Source: Pseudomonas sp. WJP1 | Lineage (GTDB): Bacteria > Pseudomonadota > Gammaproteobacteria > Pseudomonadales > Pseudomonadaceae | DNA: 64,000 nucleotides | Reading direction: 5' to 3' | NCBI RefSeq assembly: GCF_028471945.1 | Contig: NZ_CP110128.1 | Span: forward strand, 1,848,501 to 1,912,500 | In this document: piece by piece, positions 17,559 through 28,344 of the stretch | Layout: each line of letters begins with the position of its first letter | How positions within the stretch are numbered: the stretch's first letter is position 1 | The notes under the pieces: generated by a model | Told to the model about the DNA's origin: nothing | Databases searched by the model: none | The model's input: the letters and a program-made list of their open reading frames with translations, nothing else | Made by a program: the position numbers and the translations under genes

Positions 17559-18662
17559 ATGAAAAAGCATACGACGGTTAAACAGTCTTTGTCTTCCAGC
17601 GATCTGTCGGCCTGCACGACAGTGGCGGTCGATTTGGCCAAGCAGGTCTTTCAGGTGGCAGGCGAAGACGCCCTTGGCCAGGTGCTTTACGAAGAACGTA
17701 TCAAGTCGCGTGAAGCCTTTCACGCCTTTCTGCGCCAACTGCCGCCAAGCGTAGTAGTGCTGGTGGAAACAGGTCCAGGCGCTCAAGCATGGGCGCGCCA
17801 GCTACAGGCTCAGGGCAATCTGGCGCGGATTCTTCCGGCACAGCTGGTGGCCCAGCACCGCAGCGGCGCCAAAAATGATCGAAATGATGCACTGGCCATA
17901 TTGCGTGCGGGACGGGACAGCAAAATTGCCGCGGTCCCCATCAAAAGCGCCACCGCGCTGGCCATGCAGGCCTTGCACCGGGCCCGCCAGGGTTATGTCC
18001 GTCGGCGCACAGCCATGAGTAACCAGATGCGCGGTTTGCTGATGGAGCATGGCGTTGTCCTGGCTCAGGGTGATGCGGCGATCAACCAGACCCTGCCTCG
18101 GGTGCTCGAAGACGCCACCCAACCGTTGCCGGAGATGTTGCGTGAACTGATCGACGAGCTGCTGGGCGAATGGCGCCAACTGGGCGAACGGGTCAACGTC
18201 CTGACCGGTCGCCTGGAGAAGGCCGCGAACGAGGACAAAACGGCCCGGCGGCTGATGACCGTGCGCGGGATCGGCCCGATCATCGCCACTGCGCTTTTGG
18301 CCAAGCAGACCGACCCTGAGCGCTTCGCCAATGCACGCCAGTTCGCCGCCTACTTCGGCATGGTGCCTGAGCAGAAAAGCAGTGGGCAGAAAATTCGCCT
18401 GGGCCGGATAAGCAAACGCGGCGACAGCTATGTGCGCAGCCTGATGGTTCAAGGCGCTCACGCGGTATTGAGGCATTTGCGCGCGGATTCGGAGCTGCCC
18501 GACGATCGTCGCTTGCAACGGTGGCAGGCCCGGCTGGGGCGCAAGGAAGCGGCGATACGCTTGGCGAACCGCAACCTGCGAATCGTTTGGGTGCTGCTAC
18601 AAAATGAGCAGACTTACCGCAGCCAACCGGCCCATGGCCGGCCAGCTGCGCCAAGTCACTGA
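17559..18662 (+). CDS. IS110-family transposase (DEDD recombinase)
   Basis: A 367-residue IS110 recombinase. The N-terminal RuvC-like domain shows the DEDD set: Asp25 (AVDLAKQVF), Glu70 (VLVETGPG), Asp107 and Asp110 (AKNDRNDA). The C-terminal Tnp_20 domain has RGIGPIIATALLA and the conserved serine-containing block around SYVRSLMVQGAH. The gene appears intact, so the element may be active. IS110 enzymes use an element-encoded guide RNA to choose targets; in IS1111-type members it is encoded downstream of the gene. Confidence 0.9.
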   Translation: MKKHTTVKQSLSSSDLSACTTVAVDLAKQVFQVAGEDALGQVLYEERIKSREAFHAFLRQLPPSVVVLVETGPGAQAWARQLQAQGNLARILPAQLVAQHRSGAKNDRNDALAILRAGRDSKIAAVPIKSATALAMQALHRARQGYVRRRTAMSNQMRGLLMEHGVVLAQGDAAINQTLPRVLEDATQPLPEMLRELIDELLGEWRQLGERVNVLTGRLEKAANEDKTARRLMTVRGIGPIIATALLAKQTDPERFANARQFAAYFGMVPEQKSSGQKIRLGRISKRGDSYVRSLMVQGAHAVLRHLRADSELPDDRRLQRWQARLGRKEAAIRLANRNLRIVWVLLQNEQTYRSQPAHGRPAAPSH

Positions 18663-18914
18663 ACATAAGCGTTCTGCCACCGGGGCGCCACGGCGCTTCA
18701 GCCCCTGCTAGAAAACATTGACCCCAGGTCAGACCGTCGCGGATCGATGCCTGCGCTCTTACCGGCCTTCGAGGCCTGCATGTAATCGGCATACCGCGAG
18801 CTCAACCAATGTCGGCCAGAAGCCGCAGACAGGGCTTCCTCGAACAGGCCTTATACATAGATGCAACCGGGTAGCAGTGTTTGAAAAACAGGTGGCCAGT
18901 GGGGGCGAGTCCAT
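18663..18914 (+). other. 3' non-coding region of the IS, candidate guide (seek/bridge) RNA locus
   Basis: About 250 bases after the transposase stop have no convincing ORF yet belong to the element, as the inverted end is at 18914. This is where IS1111-subgroup elements encode their guide RNA. I did not fold it, so the assignment is by position and family only. Confidence 0.35.
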
Positions 18915-19163
18915 ACATAAAAGCGGAACCATAAGTGGCCGTTACCGCAGCAATGGATATGTACTCGGACAACAATCCCTACAGGCTTTGACGCGGAATG
19001 GATCAACGTCAGTAGAGGCGCCGCTGGAGGTAGTCACAGATTGACGGACAGGCTCAGGGCGTGAGGAGGGCAAAAAATCAAACGCCAAATCAAAAGCTTG
19101 CGCGAGGCGGCCTACCGGCCGGCCTGATCTGAAGCCGTACGCATTACCCACTGTTCCGGGATC
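18915..19163. repeat. Dispersed repeat DNA right of the IS
   Basis: The segment starting AAGCGGAACCATAAGTGGCC looks like the continuation of the repeat interrupted by the IS. A further copy of the inner palindrome arm (ATCAAAAGC...GCGAGGCGGCC) lies at about 19078-19128. No gene is seen. Confidence 0.5.
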
Positions 19164-20090
19164 TCACCCCGCCATCGTCAGCCGGTTACGCCCCTCGCGC
19201 TTGGCGACGTACAGTGCGCTGTCAGCCCTGCGCAACAGGCTCTCGGCGGATTCGCCGGGCAGCAGGGTCGAGCAGCCGAGGCTGACTGTCAGCTCCACCG
19301 TGCGGCCATCGGCCGGATAGTCTTCGATCTGCGCTGCGCACCGCAGGCGTTCGCCGACCAGGGCCGCCGCCTCCCGGCTGGTGTTGGATAGCAGGATCAG
19401 GAACTCTTCGCCACCGTAGCGAAACACCATGTCGACATTACGCAGCTGGTTCTTGATCGAGGCGGCCACCGCCTTGAGCACGTCATCGCCGGCGCTGTGC
19501 CCATGGGTATCGTTGATCTGCTTGAAATGATCGATGTCCAGCATCAACAACGACAGGGGCTGCATATGGCGTCGCGCCAGCTCGATTTCCCGCTGCAACG
19601 TCTGGTCCATGGCGATGCGATTGCCGGTGTCCGTCAGCGGATCACGCAATGCACTTTGGGTGGCGGCGCGGTACAGCAGGGTATTGCGCATAGGGAAGAG
19701 CAGGGTGGCGAGCAGAGACTCGAGGCTGGCCTGTTCCTGTTCGCTGAAACGCTGGTTGCGGCGAAAGATCAGTTCGCCCAGATGCTCGCCTTCGTGGCTC
19801 AGGCTGTAGCTGATCGAGTGGTGGCCCCGCAGGCCGAATTCCAAGCGCAAGTCACTGCTCTTGTGCAGGTAGCTCAAGGCATCAAGGGGGACCAGTCGCT
19901 GGATTTCGCGGTAGAACAGCCCGAGTATGCGTTGCGGCTCAAGGCTGGTTTGCAGCTGCAGGTTCAATTGCTGACGCAGCTGCGCGAGGCTGACGGGCCT
20001 CTCAAGTATCGGTGGCTGCTGACCAAAGCCCAGGCGTTGCAATTTGGCGCTGTCAAAGTCAATTGCGTTGGTCTGGGAAGGTGGTTTCAT
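19164..20090 (-). CDS. Diguanylate cyclase (GGDEF domain)
   Basis: A 308-residue cytoplasmic protein that should make cyclic di-GMP. The N-terminal 140 residues resemble a GAF-like sensory domain. The C-terminal GGDEF domain has active-site GGEEF at 226-230 and metal/nucleotide residues in LDIDHFKQIND. An RNVD motif at 217-220, five residues before GGEEF, is the inhibitory I-site, so product feedback is expected. There is no EAL domain, signal peptide or membrane span. It is monocistronic beside the repeat zone. The signal sensed is unknown. Confidence 0.9.
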   Translation of the reverse strand: MKPPSQTNAIDFDSAKLQRLGFGQQPPILERPVSLAQLRQQLNLQLQTSLEPQRILGLFYREIQRLVPLDALSYLHKSSDLRLEFGLRGHHSISYSLSHEGEHLGELIFRRNQRFSEQEQASLESLLATLLFPMRNTLLYRAATQSALRDPLTDTGNRIAMDQTLQREIELARRHMQPLSLLMLDIDHFKQINDTHGHSAGDDVLKAVAASIKNQLRNVDMVFRYGGEEFLILLSNTSREAAALVGERLRCAAQIEDYPADGRTVELTVSLGCSTLLPGESAESLLRRADSALYVAKREGRNRLTMAG

Positions 20091-20451
20091 ATGGCGTGCG
20101 CCCTTGAGCAGTAAGGCTGTCTTACAAGCTGGGTGCGAGCGGCTCCAGGCCGCGCGTCATACTGGTCCCTCAGTCCCGTAGGACATTTCGTACAAGCTTA
20201 ATCTGCTTTATCGCAGATTAGTAATCGGCAATTTGGCCTCGCCGCCTCGGCTTTCCCACAGCTGGTTCGGACAAATGTAAAGCGAAAGTCATGCCATTTA
20301 GCTGATTTTTAGTAAAAACCCTTATCTATCAATGGCTTGATAGGGGTTAAAGTTGGCGAGGAAAGTTTTGCGACGGTTGTTTGACTGAAAGCACGTTGTC
20401 GTTGTTGTGCCGCGTCTGGAAGTCGACGCGACACAAAAGCGACGGACGGTA
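20091..20451. other. Intergenic region between two minus-strand genes
   Basis: It holds the promoter side of the cyclase gene and the 3' side of yciK. GTGCCGCGTC at about 20410 pairs with GACGCGACAC downstream (one mismatch) but lacks a T-run on the minus strand, so a terminator is not certain. No gene is seen. Confidence 0.4.
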
Positions 20452-21192
20452 TCACTGGGCGTTGAATGCCTGGCCGTTGATACCGCTGCTGTCCGGGCCC
20501 ATCAGGTAGAGGTAGACCGGCATGATCTCCTCGGGTGTAGGGTTGTTCAGCGGATTTTCACCCGGATACGCCTGGGCGCGCATGCTGGTGCGAGTGGCTC
20601 CCGGATTGATGCTGTTGGAACGGACCGGCGCCACGCTGTCGACTTCGTCGGCCAGGGTTTGCATCAGGCCTTCGGTGGCGAATTTCGAAACCCCGTAAGC
20701 GCCCCAGTATGCGCGACCCTTGCGCCCTACGCTGCTGGAGGTGAACACCACCGAGGCATCCTGGGACAGCTTGAGCAGTGGCAGCAGGGTGCTGGTCAAC
20801 ATGAACATGGCGTTGACGTTGACCTGCATGACGCGCATGAAGTTTTCGCCGGACAGCTGCTCGATCGGGGTGCGCGGACCGATGATCGACGCGTTGTGCA
20901 GCAAGCCATCCAGATGGCCGAATTCGCTTTCGATCATCGCGGCCAGCTCATCGTATTGATGGGGCAGGGCGGTTTCGAGGTTGAACGGGATTACGGCCGG
21001 TTGCGGATGGCCGGCGGCTTCGATCTCGTCGTAGACCTGGATCAGGTTGGCTTCGGTCTTGCCCAGCAACAGGACGGTGGCGCCATGGGCGGCATAGGTT
21101 TTGGCGGTGGCAGCGCCAATGCCACGACCGGCACCGGTGACCAGGATGACCCGGTCCTTGAGCAGGTCGGGGCGGGCGGAATAATCAAACAT
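20452..21192 (-). CDS. yciK: YciK-type short-chain oxidoreductase
   Basis: A 246-residue Rossmann SDR. The cofactor motif is TGAGRGIGAATA (about residues 18-29) and the catalytic Tyr/Lys lie in YGVSK, preceded by the serine-rich SSSVGRKG. It is related to E. coli YciK, whose substrate is unknown. The start at 21192 (MFDYSARPDL) has a GAGG upstream; the longer frame adds an unlikely N-terminus. It is the last gene of the mtaD-ubiG-mupP-yciK run, separated from mupP by about 105 bp that contain a single REP. Confidence 0.85.
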   Translation of the reverse strand: MFDYSARPDLLKDRVILVTGAGRGIGAATAKTYAAHGATVLLLGKTEANLIQVYDEIEAAGHPQPAVIPFNLETALPHQYDELAAMIESEFGHLDGLLHNASIIGPRTPIEQLSGENFMRVMQVNVNAMFMLTSTLLPLLKLSQDASVVFTSSSVGRKGRAYWGAYGVSKFATEGLMQTLADEVDSVAPVRSNSINPGATRTSMRAQAYPGENPLNNPTPEEIMPVYLYLMGPDSSGINGQAFNAQ

Positions 21193-21233
21193 AGAAACCT
21201 CACGAAAACAGACGACAGATCGCGGCGCGGCCA

Positions 21234-21260
21234 TTCGCGGGCTTGCCCGCGAAGGCGTCA
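21234..21260. repeat. Single REP half-element
   Basis: TTCGCGGGCTTGCCCGCGAA is a lone palindromic REP of the type found in the REPIN at 7782, with no inverted partner nearby. Confidence 0.6.
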
Positions 21261-21297
21261 GCATTCACGCCGCATTCCAATAAACGGGTGCAGGCTC

Positions 21298-21969
21298 TCA
21301 GCAGCCACAGAGCGCGCTATCAAGCACCTTGCGCAACTCCAGCGGATGATCGACCACCACATCCGCCCCCCAATGCCGCGGATTATCGTCCGGGTGGATG
21401 TAGCCGAACGTCACGGCGGCCGTCCGGGTGCCGGCATCGCGCCCCGATTCGATATCGCGCAGGTCGTCGCCCACGAACAGCACGCTGGCCGGGTCGAGGT
21501 CGAGCATCTTGCAGGCGAGGATCAAAGGCTCCGGGTCCGGTTTGCTGTTCTTCACGTGGTCCGGGCAGATCAGCAGGGCCGAGCGCTCGGCCAGCCCCAG
21601 TTGCTGCATGATCGGCTCGGCGAAGCGCAGCGGCTTGTTGGTGACCACGCCCCAGACCATGTTGGCCTTCTCGATGTCGACCAGCAGTTCACCCATGCCG
21701 TCGAACAGCTTGCTGTGAACCGCGCAGCCCACCAGGTAGCGCTCGAGGAACTCCAGACGCAACGCCTCGAAGCCTGGGGACTCCGGGTCCATGGAAAAGG
21801 TCACGGCGACCATCGCCTTGGCGCCACCGGAGATTTCGTCGCGGATGTGCTTGTCGTTGATCGGCGGCAAACCGCGGTCGGCACGCATCGCCTGGCAAAT
21901 CGCAATGAAGTCCGGCGCGGTGTCGAGCAGGGTGCCGTCCATGTCGAAAAGAACTGCTCTGATACGCAT
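21298..21969 (-). CDS. mupP: N-acetylmuramic acid 6-phosphate phosphatase MupP (HAD family)
   Basis: A 223-residue HAD-family phosphatase. Motif I is [10 protein letters not shown] (Asp9 and Asp11), motif II VVTNKPL, motif III the lysine in KNSKPDP, and motif [13 protein letters not shown]. It resembles Gph-type phosphoglycolate phosphatases. However, its place between ubiG and yciK is that of Pseudomonas MupP, which dephosphorylates MurNAc-6-phosphate in the cell-wall recycling route that bypasses de novo synthesis. Only 4 bp separate it from ubiG, so the two are co-translated or at least co-transcribed. Confidence 0.82.
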   Translation of the reverse strand: MRIRAVLFDMDGTLLDTAPDFIAICQAMRADRGLPPINDKHIRDEISGGAKAMVAVTFSMDPESPGFEALRLEFLERYLVGCAVHSKLFDGMGELLVDIEKANMVWGVVTNKPLRFAEPIMQQLGLAERSALLICPDHVKNSKPDPEPLILACKMLDLDPASVLFVGDDLRDIESGRDAGTRTAAVTFGYIHPDDNPRHWGADVVVDHPLELRKVLDSALCGC

Positions 21970-21973
21970 CGGC

Positions 21974-22672
21974 TTACTCCTCGCGCAGGGTCTGGATCAT
22001 GTAATTGACGTCCACGTCAGACGCCAGTTTGTAATGCTTGGTCAGCGGGTTGTAGGTCAGGCCGATGATGTCCTTGACGGTCAGGCCGGCCATGCGGCTC
22101 CAGGCACCGAGCTCGGAAGGGCGGATGAACTTCTTGAAGTCGTGGGTGCCGCGCGGCAACAGCTTCATGATGTATTCGGCGCCGACGATGGCGAACAGGT
22201 AAGCCTTCGGGTTGCGGTTGATGGTGGAGAAGAACACCTGGCCGCCCGGCTTGACCATGCGGAAGCACGCGCGGATCACCGAGGATGGGTCCGGTACGTG
22301 TTCGAGCATTTCCAGGCAGGTGACCACGTCGAACTGTTCCGGCATCTCCTCGGCCAGGGCTTCGGCGGTGATCTGCCGGTATTCGACGTTCACGCCCGAT
22401 TCCAGCTGATGCAGTTGGGCCACCGCCAGTGGCGCTTCGCCCATGTCGATGCCGGTCACGGTCGCGCCGCGCTGGGCCATGGCTTCACTGAGGATGCCGC
22501 CGCCGCAACCGACGTCGAGGACTTTCTTGCCAGCCAGGTTGACGCGTTCGTCAATCCAGTTGACGCGTAGCGGATTGATGTCGTGCAGCGGTTTGAATTC
22601 GCTCTCGCGGTCCCACCAGCGATGGGCCAGGGCTTCGAATTTGGCGATTTCGGCGTAGTCGACGTTGCTCAT
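21974..22672 (-). CDS. ubiG: Ubiquinone biosynthesis O-methyltransferase UbiG
   Basis: A 232-residue SAM-dependent methyltransferase performing the two O-methylations of ubiquinone synthesis. SAM motif I is [15 protein letters not shown] (about residues 52-66), and the UbiG-specific N-terminus [18 protein letters not shown] is intact. Length is normal for the family. It is followed at 4 bp by mupP and preceded by mtaD, a conserved Pseudomonas gene order. The second half ([17 protein letters not shown]) is typical of UbiG. Confidence 0.95.
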   Translation of the reverse strand: MSNVDYAEIAKFEALAHRWWDRESEFKPLHDINPLRVNWIDERVNLAGKKVLDVGCGGGILSEAMAQRGATVTGIDMGEAPLAVAQLHQLESGVNVEYRQITAEALAEEMPEQFDVVTCLEMLEHVPDPSSVIRACFRMVKPGGQVFFSTINRNPKAYLFAIVGAEYIMKLLPRGTHDFKKFIRPSELGAWSRMAGLTVKDIIGLTYNPLTKHYKLASDVDVNYMIQTLREE

Positions 22673-22731
22673 GGTTTAAGTCCTCTAAAACTTGAAAAAT
22701 CCTGTAGCCCCGGTGTTGAGTCCGGGGGGGC

Positions 22732-24066
22732 TTACGATTCTTTGCGTCCGCTGATGCGCTGGCCCCACGCCTTGGCGGTGGTCACCAGTTGTTGTTCATC
22801 CAGCCGCGTCAGGCGGCGGTCGTCGAGCAGTTGCTTGCCCGCGACCCAAAGGTGTTTCACGCAATCGCGACCGCTGGCATATATAAGCTGTGAAACCGGG
22901 TCGTAGACCGGTTGCTGGGCCAGGCCCGAGAGGTCAAATGCGACGATGTCGGCGGCCTTGCCGAGTTCCAGCGAACCCACCTCGGTTTCGATCCCCAGGG
23001 CGCGAGCACCGTTGAGGGTGGCCATGCGCAAGGCGCTGTGGGCGTCGAGAGCGGTGGCCGAGCCCGCGACGGCCTTGGCCAACAGGGCCGCGGTACGGGT
23101 TTCGCCCAGCAGGTCGAGGTCATTGTTGCTGGCGGCGCCGTCGGTGCCGAGGGCCACGTTCACCCCGGCCTGCCACAAGCGCTCCACCGGGCAGAAACCG
23201 CTGGCCAGCTTCAGGTTCGACTCCGGGCAGTGAATGACATGGGTGTTGCTTTCCACCAGCAGCGCCAGGTCTTCCTCGCTGATCTGGGTCATGTGCACCG
23301 CCTGGAAGCGCGGCCCCAGCAGGCCCAGGCGAGCCAGGCGGGCCAGCGGTCGTTCACCCCGCTGTTCGAGCGCTTGCTGCACTTCGAAGGCGGTTTCATG
23401 CACGTGCATGTGGATCGACGCGTCCAGTTCTTCGGCGATCACCCGGATTTTTTCCAGGTTTTCATCGCCCACGGTGTAGGGTGCATGGGGGCCGAAGGTG
23501 ATTTTGATGCGTTCGTGATGCTTGAGGTCGCCAAACAACTCGACACCCTGGCGAATCGCGTCGTCCGCCGTGCTGGCGCCCGGGATCGGGAAATCCAGGA
23601 TCGGAATCGCGATCTGTGCGCGAATACCGCTGTTGTGCACGCACTCGCTGGCAACCTTCGGGAAGAAATACATGTCAGAGAAACAGGTGATGCCGCCCTT
23701 GAGCTGTTCGGCGATGGCCAGGTCCGTGCCGTCGCGCACGAATTCCTCGTCGACCCACTTGGCTTCGGCCGGCCAGATGTGGTTTTCCAGCCAGGTCATC
23801 AGCGGCAGATCATCGGCCAGGCCGCGGAACAGGGTCATTGCCGCATGCCCGTGGGCATTGATCAGGCCGGGGCTGAGCAGGATGTCCGGCAGTTCGCGCA
23901 CTTCGGTTGCGTTAAGCTGCAGGGCGTCGCGACGTGGACCGATGAAAGCGATGCGCCCGTCACGGATGCCCAGGCCATGATCCTTGAGCACGACACCAGC
24001 GGGTTCGACGGGTACCAGCCAGGTCGGCAGCAACAACAGATCGAGCGCAACGGCAGTGTTCGGCAT
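22732..24066 (-). CDS. mtaD: TRZ/ATZ-type amidohydrolase, probable 5'-methylthioadenosine deaminase MtaD
   Basis: A 444-residue metal-dependent amidohydrolase. The metal ligands are seen in NAHGHAA, HVHETAF and the catalytic aspartate in [12 protein letters not shown]. Related Pseudomonas enzymes deaminate 5'-methylthioadenosine to methylthioinosine in methionine salvage. The divergent neighbour is mtnA, a later enzyme of the same pathway, which supports this call; S-adenosylhomocysteine deamination is a related possibility. The frame stays open far upstream of 24066, but [16 protein letters not shown] is the family N-terminus and the extra part overlaps mtnA. Confidence 0.85.
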   Translation of the reverse strand: MPNTAVALDLLLLPTWLVPVEPAGVVLKDHGLGIRDGRIAFIGPRRDALQLNATEVRELPDILLSPGLINAHGHAAMTLFRGLADDLPLMTWLENHIWPAEAKWVDEEFVRDGTDLAIAEQLKGGITCFSDMYFFPKVASECVHNSGIRAQIAIPILDFPIPGASTADDAIRQGVELFGDLKHHERIKITFGPHAPYTVGDENLEKIRVIAEELDASIHMHVHETAFEVQQALEQRGERPLARLARLGLLGPRFQAVHMTQISEEDLALLVESNTHVIHCPESNLKLASGFCPVERLWQAGVNVALGTDGAASNNDLDLLGETRTAALLAKAVAGSATALDAHSALRMATLNGARALGIETEVGSLELGKAADIVAFDLSGLAQQPVYDPVSQLIYASGRDCVKHLWVAGKQLLDDRRLTRLDEQQLVTTAKAWGQRISGRKES

Positions 24067-24135
24067 CGAGGATCGGTTCCAGGGCTTTTGTAAAGGATGG
24101 CGAAGTATACCCGAGCGTCTTCGCCGGGGGATCGC

Positions 24136-24141
24136 TATAAT
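24136..24141 (+). promoter_or_regulatory. Candidate -10 box of mtnA
   Basis: A perfect TATAAT lies 33 bp before the mtnA start in the 108-bp region shared with divergent mtaD. No good -35 hexamer is seen at 17 bp. Confidence 0.45.
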
Positions 24142-24174
24142 CGGCGGCTTTTGTTTCTGACTGCGGGGTGTGGG

Positions 24175-25251
24175 ATGCGCGATCGACTGTTGGCTGCTGA
24201 GAAGGTAAAGGCCATCGATTGGCGTGATGGCACCCTGTACCTGCTGGATCAGCGTGTTTTGCCGTTCGAGCAAACCTGGATCGCCTGCACCAGCGCGGCG
24301 GGCGTGGCCGAGGCCATTCGCTCGATGGTGGTGCGCGGCGCACCGGCCATTGGCATCAGTGCCGCCTATGGCGTTGTGCTGGCGGCGCGCGCCCGGTTCG
24401 CCGAGGGCGGCCACTGGCAGGCAGCGCTGGAGGAGGATTTCACGCTGCTCGCCGATGCTCGTCCGACCGCGGTCAATCTGTTCTGGGCGCTGGGCCGCAT
24501 GCGCGAGCGCCTGGCGCGGCTGAAAAAGCACGCGGACCCCTTGTTCGTGCTGGAAGCCGAGGCCCTGGCCATTCACGAAAGCGACCGCGAAGCCAACCTG
24601 ACGATGGCGCAACTGGGCGTCGACCTGATCCGCAAGCACCAGGGCAACGCCCAGGCGATCCTGACCCACTGCAACACCGGCGCGTTGGCCACTGGTGGCT
24701 TCGGCACGGCGCTGGGGGTGATACGCGGCGCCTTCATCGAGGGCATGGTCGAGCGCGTGTATGCCAGCGAAACCCGTCCCTGGCTGCAGGGCTCGCGCCT
24801 GACCGCCTGGGAGCTGGCCAACGAAGGCATTCCGGTGACCCTGCATGCCGACTCCGCCGCTGCGCACATCATGAAAATCAAGGGCGTCACCTGGGTCATC
24901 GTCGGCGCGGACCGCATCACCGCCAATGGTGACGTGGCCAACAAGATCGGCACCTATCAACTGGCGGTCAATGCCATGCATCATGGCGTGCGCTTCATGG
25001 TGGTGGCGCCGAGTTCGACCATCGACATGGACCTGGCCAGTGGCGACGACATTGTGCTCGAGGAGCGCGATGGGCGTGAGTTGCTGGAAGTGGGTGGCCA
25101 GCGGCTCGGGGCGGATGTCGATGCGTTCAATCCGGTGTTCGACGTGACCCCGGCGGACCTGATCGACGCGATCGTCACCGAAAAAGGCATCGTCGAACGG
25201 CCGGATACGGCCAAGATGACGCAGTTGATGTGCCGCAAGCGCCTGCATTGA
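24175..25251 (+). CDS. mtnA: Methylthioribose-1-phosphate isomerase MtnA
   Basis: A 358-residue eIF2B-like isomerase that converts 5-methylthioribose-1-phosphate to the ribulose form in methionine salvage. The signature blocks are [13 protein letters not shown], the catalytic cysteine in [10 protein letters not shown], and the aspartate in [18 protein letters not shown]. The start at 24175 ([11 protein letters not shown]) gives the normal family length; the longer frame begins inside the promoter region. It is divergent from mtaD and followed by a REPIN before gyrA. Confidence 0.95.
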   Translation: MRDRLLAAEKVKAIDWRDGTLYLLDQRVLPFEQTWIACTSAAGVAEAIRSMVVRGAPAIGISAAYGVVLAARARFAEGGHWQAALEEDFTLLADARPTAVNLFWALGRMRERLARLKKHADPLFVLEAEALAIHESDREANLTMAQLGVDLIRKHQGNAQAILTHCNTGALATGGFGTALGVIRGAFIEGMVERVYASETRPWLQGSRLTAWELANEGIPVTLHADSAAAHIMKIKGVTWVIVGADRITANGDVANKIGTYQLAVNAMHHGVRFMVVAPSSTIDMDLASGDDIVLEERDGRELLEVGGQRLGADVDAFNPVFDVTPADLIDAIVTEKGIVERPDTAKMTQLMCRKRLH

Positions 25252-25277
25252 TGATCTGTGGCGTTTGAAAGGGCGCC

Positions 25278-25351
25278 ATCGCCAGCAGGCTGGCTCCCAC
25301 AGGGTTCGTGATCGGCACAATTCAACTGTGGGAGCCAGCCTGCTGGCGATG
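25278..25351. repeat. REPIN (GTGGGAGCCAGC type)
   Basis: CATCGCCAGCAGGCTGGCTC on the left and its inverted copy on the right, loop about 22 bp. It lies just after mtnA. The remaining 327 bp to gyrA hold the gyrA promoter/leader, with no other feature I can support. Confidence 0.85.
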
Positions 25352-25678
25352 AGGGCCTGAAAGTCAATGAACATCCATAATTTGGCCCCGAATTCTGCAT
25401 TCGCAACAGCTCTAAGCCTCTCTCGTCCCCTTCAAGCCTGTCATCGGTCAACTAACTATGCTCCATGCGCATCAGGGGGATAGGTGCGTGGCGGCTCTTG
25501 TGATAACATCCGGCGGTTTCCAAGGTTGCTCCGCGGGGCGACCTTTACTGCGCAGATCCATGGCATAACTCGTTGATTTGTCGTAAGTCGGTGCATGGCA
25601 CTCAGCCTGCAGCGGCGAGCTTCGTTCGTCCCATATGGATGAGACGAAGTTTCACCAGAAAAAGGAATCAGGCTTCTC

Positions 25679-28333
25679 ATGGGCGAACTGGCCAAAGAAA
25701 TCCTCCCGGTCAATATCGAAGACGAGCTGAAGCAGTCCTATCTCGACTACGCGATGAGCGTAATTGTCGGGCGGGCACTGCCGGATGCGCGCGATGGCTT
25801 GAAGCCCGTGCACCGGCGCGTGCTGTTCGCGATGAGCGAGCTGGGCAACGACTTCAACAAGCCGTACAAGAAATCTGCCCGTGTTGTCGGTGACGTGATA
25901 GGTAAGTATCACCCGCACGGTGATACCGCGGTGTACGACACCATCGTTCGGATGGCGCAACCATTCTCCCTGCGCTACCTGCTGGTAGACGGCCAGGGCA
26001 ACTTCGGTTCGGTGGACGGCGACAACGCCGCGGCCATGCGATACACCGAAGTGCGCATGACCAAGCTGGCGCACGAGCTACTGGCTGACCTGCACAAGGA
26101 AACCGTGGACTGGGTGCCGAACTACGACGGCACCGAAATGATCCCGGCGGTCATGCCGACCCGTATTCCCAACCTGCTGGTCAACGGCTCCAGCGGTATC
26201 GCCGTGGGCATGGCGACCAACATTCCGCCGCACAACCTCGGTGAAGTCATCGACGGTTGCCTGGCGCTCATCGACAACCCCGAGCTGACCGTCGACGAGC
26301 TGATGCAGTACATCCCCGGTCCGGACTTCCCGACCGCCGCGATCATCAACGGTCGCGCTGGCATCATCGAGGCCTACCGCACCGGTCGCGGACGTATCTA
26401 CATGCGCGCCCGCTCGATGATCGAAGACATCGACAAGGTCGGTGGCCGCCAGCAGATCGTCATCACCGAACTGCCTTACCAGCTGAACAAGGCGCGCCTG
26501 ATCGAGAAGATCGCCGAGCTGGTAAAAGAAAAGAAACTGGAAGGTATCACCGAGCTGCGCGACGAGTCCGACAAGGACGGTATGCGCGTCGTGATCGAGC
26601 TGCGACGCGGCGAAGTGCCTGAGGTGATCCTCAACAACCTCTACGCCCAGACCCAGCTGCAAGCGGTATTCGGCATCAACATCGTCGCGCTGATCGACGG
26701 CCGTCCACGCATCCTGAACCTCAAGGACCTGCTGGAAGCCTTCGTGCGTCACCGTCGCGAAGTCGTCACCCGCCGTACCGTGTTCGAACTGCGCAAGGCA
26801 CGCGAACGTGGCCACATCCTCGAAGGTCAAGCGGTTGCCCTGTCGAACATCGACCCGGTCATCGCCCTGATCAAGGCCTCGCCGACCCCGTCGGAAGCCA
26901 AGGAAGCGCTGGTCAGCACCCCTTGGGAATCCTCGGCGGTAGTCGCGATGGTGGAGCGTGCCGGTGCCGATTCGTGCCGTCCGGAAAACCTCGATCCGCA
27001 ATACGGCCTGCGCGACGGCAAGTACTTCCTGTCGCCAGAGCAGGCGCAAGCCATCCTGGAACTGCGTCTGCACCGTCTGACCGGCCTGGAACACGAAAAG
27101 CTGCTGGCCGAGTATCAAGAGATCCTCAACCAGATCGGCGAGCTGATCCGCATCCTCAACAGCGCCACGCGCCTGATGGAAGTGATCCGCGAAGAGCTGG
27201 AAGTGATCCGTGCCGAATACGGCGACGTGCGTCGCACCGAGATCCTCGATGCACGCCTCGACCTGACCCTGGGCGACATGATCCCGGAAGAAGATCGCGT
27301 CGTGACCATTTCCCACGGTGGCTACGCCAAGACCCAACCGCTGGCGGCCTACCAGGCCCAGCGTCGTGGCGGTAAAGGCAAGTCGGCAACCGGCGTCAAG
27401 GATGAGGACTACATCGCTCACCTGCTGGTTGCCAACAGCCACACCACGCTGCTGCTGTTCTCCAGCAAGGGCAAGGTGTACTGGCTCAAAACCTACGAAA
27501 TCCCGGAAGCCTCCCGTGCCGCCCGTGGTCGTCCGCTGGTCAACCTGCTGCCGCTGGATGACGGTGAATACATCACCACCATGCTGCCGGTCGAGGAATA
27601 CACCGAAGGTCACTTCATCTTCATGGCCACCGCCAACGGTACCGTGAAGAAGACCCCGCTGGAATCCTTCAGCCGTCAACGCAGCGTCGGCCTGATCGCG
27701 CTGGAGCTGGACGAAGGCGACGTGCTGATTTCCGCGGCCATTACCGATGGCGAGCGCGAAGTCATGCTGTTCTCCGACGGCGGCAAGGTGACGCGCTTCA
27801 AGGAATCCGACGTTCGCGCCATGGGCCGTACCGCCCGCGGTGTGCGCGGCATGCGCCTGCCCGAAGGGCAGAAGCTGATTTCCATGCTGATCCCGGAAGA
27901 AGGCAGTCAGATCCTCACCGCTTCCGAACGTGGTTTTGGCAAGCGCACGGCGATCACCGAGTTCCCTGAGTACAAGCGTGGCGGCCAGGGCGTTATCGCC
28001 ATGGTCAGCAACGAACGTAACGGCCGTCTGGTCGGTGCGGTCCAGGTGCTCGATGGCGAGGAAATCATGCTGATTTCCGACCAGGGCACCCTGGTGCGCA
28101 CCCGTGTCGACGAAGTCTCGAGCCTGGGTCGTAACACCCAGGGCGTGACCCTGATCAAGCTGGCCAACGATGAAACGCTGGTCGGCCTGGAGCGGGTCCA
28201 GGAGCCGTCGGAAGTCGAGGGTGAAGAGCTCGAAGGTGAAGAAGGTGCTGAGTTCGACAGCAATGTCGTGATCGACGACATCGTCGACGACCAGCAACTC
28301 GACGCCGCCGCTGACGAAGAACCACAGGAATAA
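25679..28333 (+). CDS. gyrA: DNA gyrase subunit A
   Basis: An 884-residue type II topoisomerase subunit that cuts and rejoins DNA to introduce negative supercoils with GyrB. The catalytic Tyr122 lies in MRYTEVRM. The quinolone-resistance region reads [10 protein letters not shown], with Thr83 and Asp87, the wild-type state for Pseudomonas. The C-terminal wrapping domain includes the GyrA box QRRGGKG, and the protein ends in an acidic tail ([19 protein letters not shown]). AAGGAATCAGG precedes the start. A hairpin terminator follows the stop. Confidence 0.98.
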   Translation: MGELAKEILPVNIEDELKQSYLDYAMSVIVGRALPDARDGLKPVHRRVLFAMSELGNDFNKPYKKSARVVGDVIGKYHPHGDTAVYDTIVRMAQPFSLRYLLVDGQGNFGSVDGDNAAAMRYTEVRMTKLAHELLADLHKETVDWVPNYDGTEMIPAVMPTRIPNLLVNGSSGIAVGMATNIPPHNLGEVIDGCLALIDNPELTVDELMQYIPGPDFPTAAIINGRAGIIEAYRTGRGRIYMRARSMIEDIDKVGGRQQIVITELPYQLNKARLIEKIAELVKEKKLEGITELRDESDKDGMRVVIELRRGEVPEVILNNLYAQTQLQAVFGINIVALIDGRPRILNLKDLLEAFVRHRREVVTRRTVFELRKARERGHILEGQAVALSNIDPVIALIKASPTPSEAKEALVSTPWESSAVVAMVERAGADSCRPENLDPQYGLRDGKYFLSPEQAQAILELRLHRLTGLEHEKLLAEYQEILNQIGELIRILNSATRLMEVIREELEVIRAEYGDVRRTEILDARLDLTLGDMIPEEDRVVTISHGGYAKTQPLAAYQAQRRGGKGKSATGVKDEDYIAHLLVANSHTTLLLFSSKGKVYWLKTYEIPEASRAARGRPLVNLLPLDDGEYITTMLPVEEYTEGHFIFMATANGTVKKTPLESFSRQRSVGLIALELDEGDVLISAAITDGEREVMLFSDGGKVTRFKESDVRAMGRTARGVRGMRLPEGQKLISMLIPEEGSQILTASERGFGKRTAITEFPEYKRGGQGVIAMVSNERNGRLVGAVQVLDGEEIMLISDQGTLVRTRVDEVSSLGRNTQGVTLIKLANDETLVGLERVQEPSEVEGEELEGEEGAEFDSNVVIDDIVDDQQLDAAADEEPQE

Positions 28334-28344
28334 GCGGGTAAGCA

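Larger units (their letters stand above)
17484..18914 (+). mobile_element. IS110-family insertion sequence (IS1111-like)
   Basis: About 1.43 kb bounded by a perfect 12-bp inverted pair, ATGGACTCGCCC (17484-17495) and GGGCGAGTCCAT (18903-18914), which resembles the subterminal repeats of the IS1111 subgroup. One transposase gene occupies most of it. The left non-coding part is about 75 bp, the right about 250 bp. The exact ends may lie a few bases outside the repeats. The flanks (GTGACCCGCTGTAA on the left, AAAGCGGAACCATAAG on the right) look like two halves of one dispersed Pseudomonas repeat, so the element probably sits inside it. Confidence 0.75.

Noticed and set aside
19164..20090. Inactive GGDEF protein
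   Set aside because: GGEEF is a known active variant and the metal-binding residues are intact.
20407..22008. 533-residue plus-strand frame across yciK and mupP
   Set aside because: Antisense to two recognisable enzymes; no family motif.
22732..25374. 880-residue minus-strand frame
   Set aside because: The part above 24066 is the antisense shadow of mtnA. The amidohydrolase starts at MPNTAVALD.
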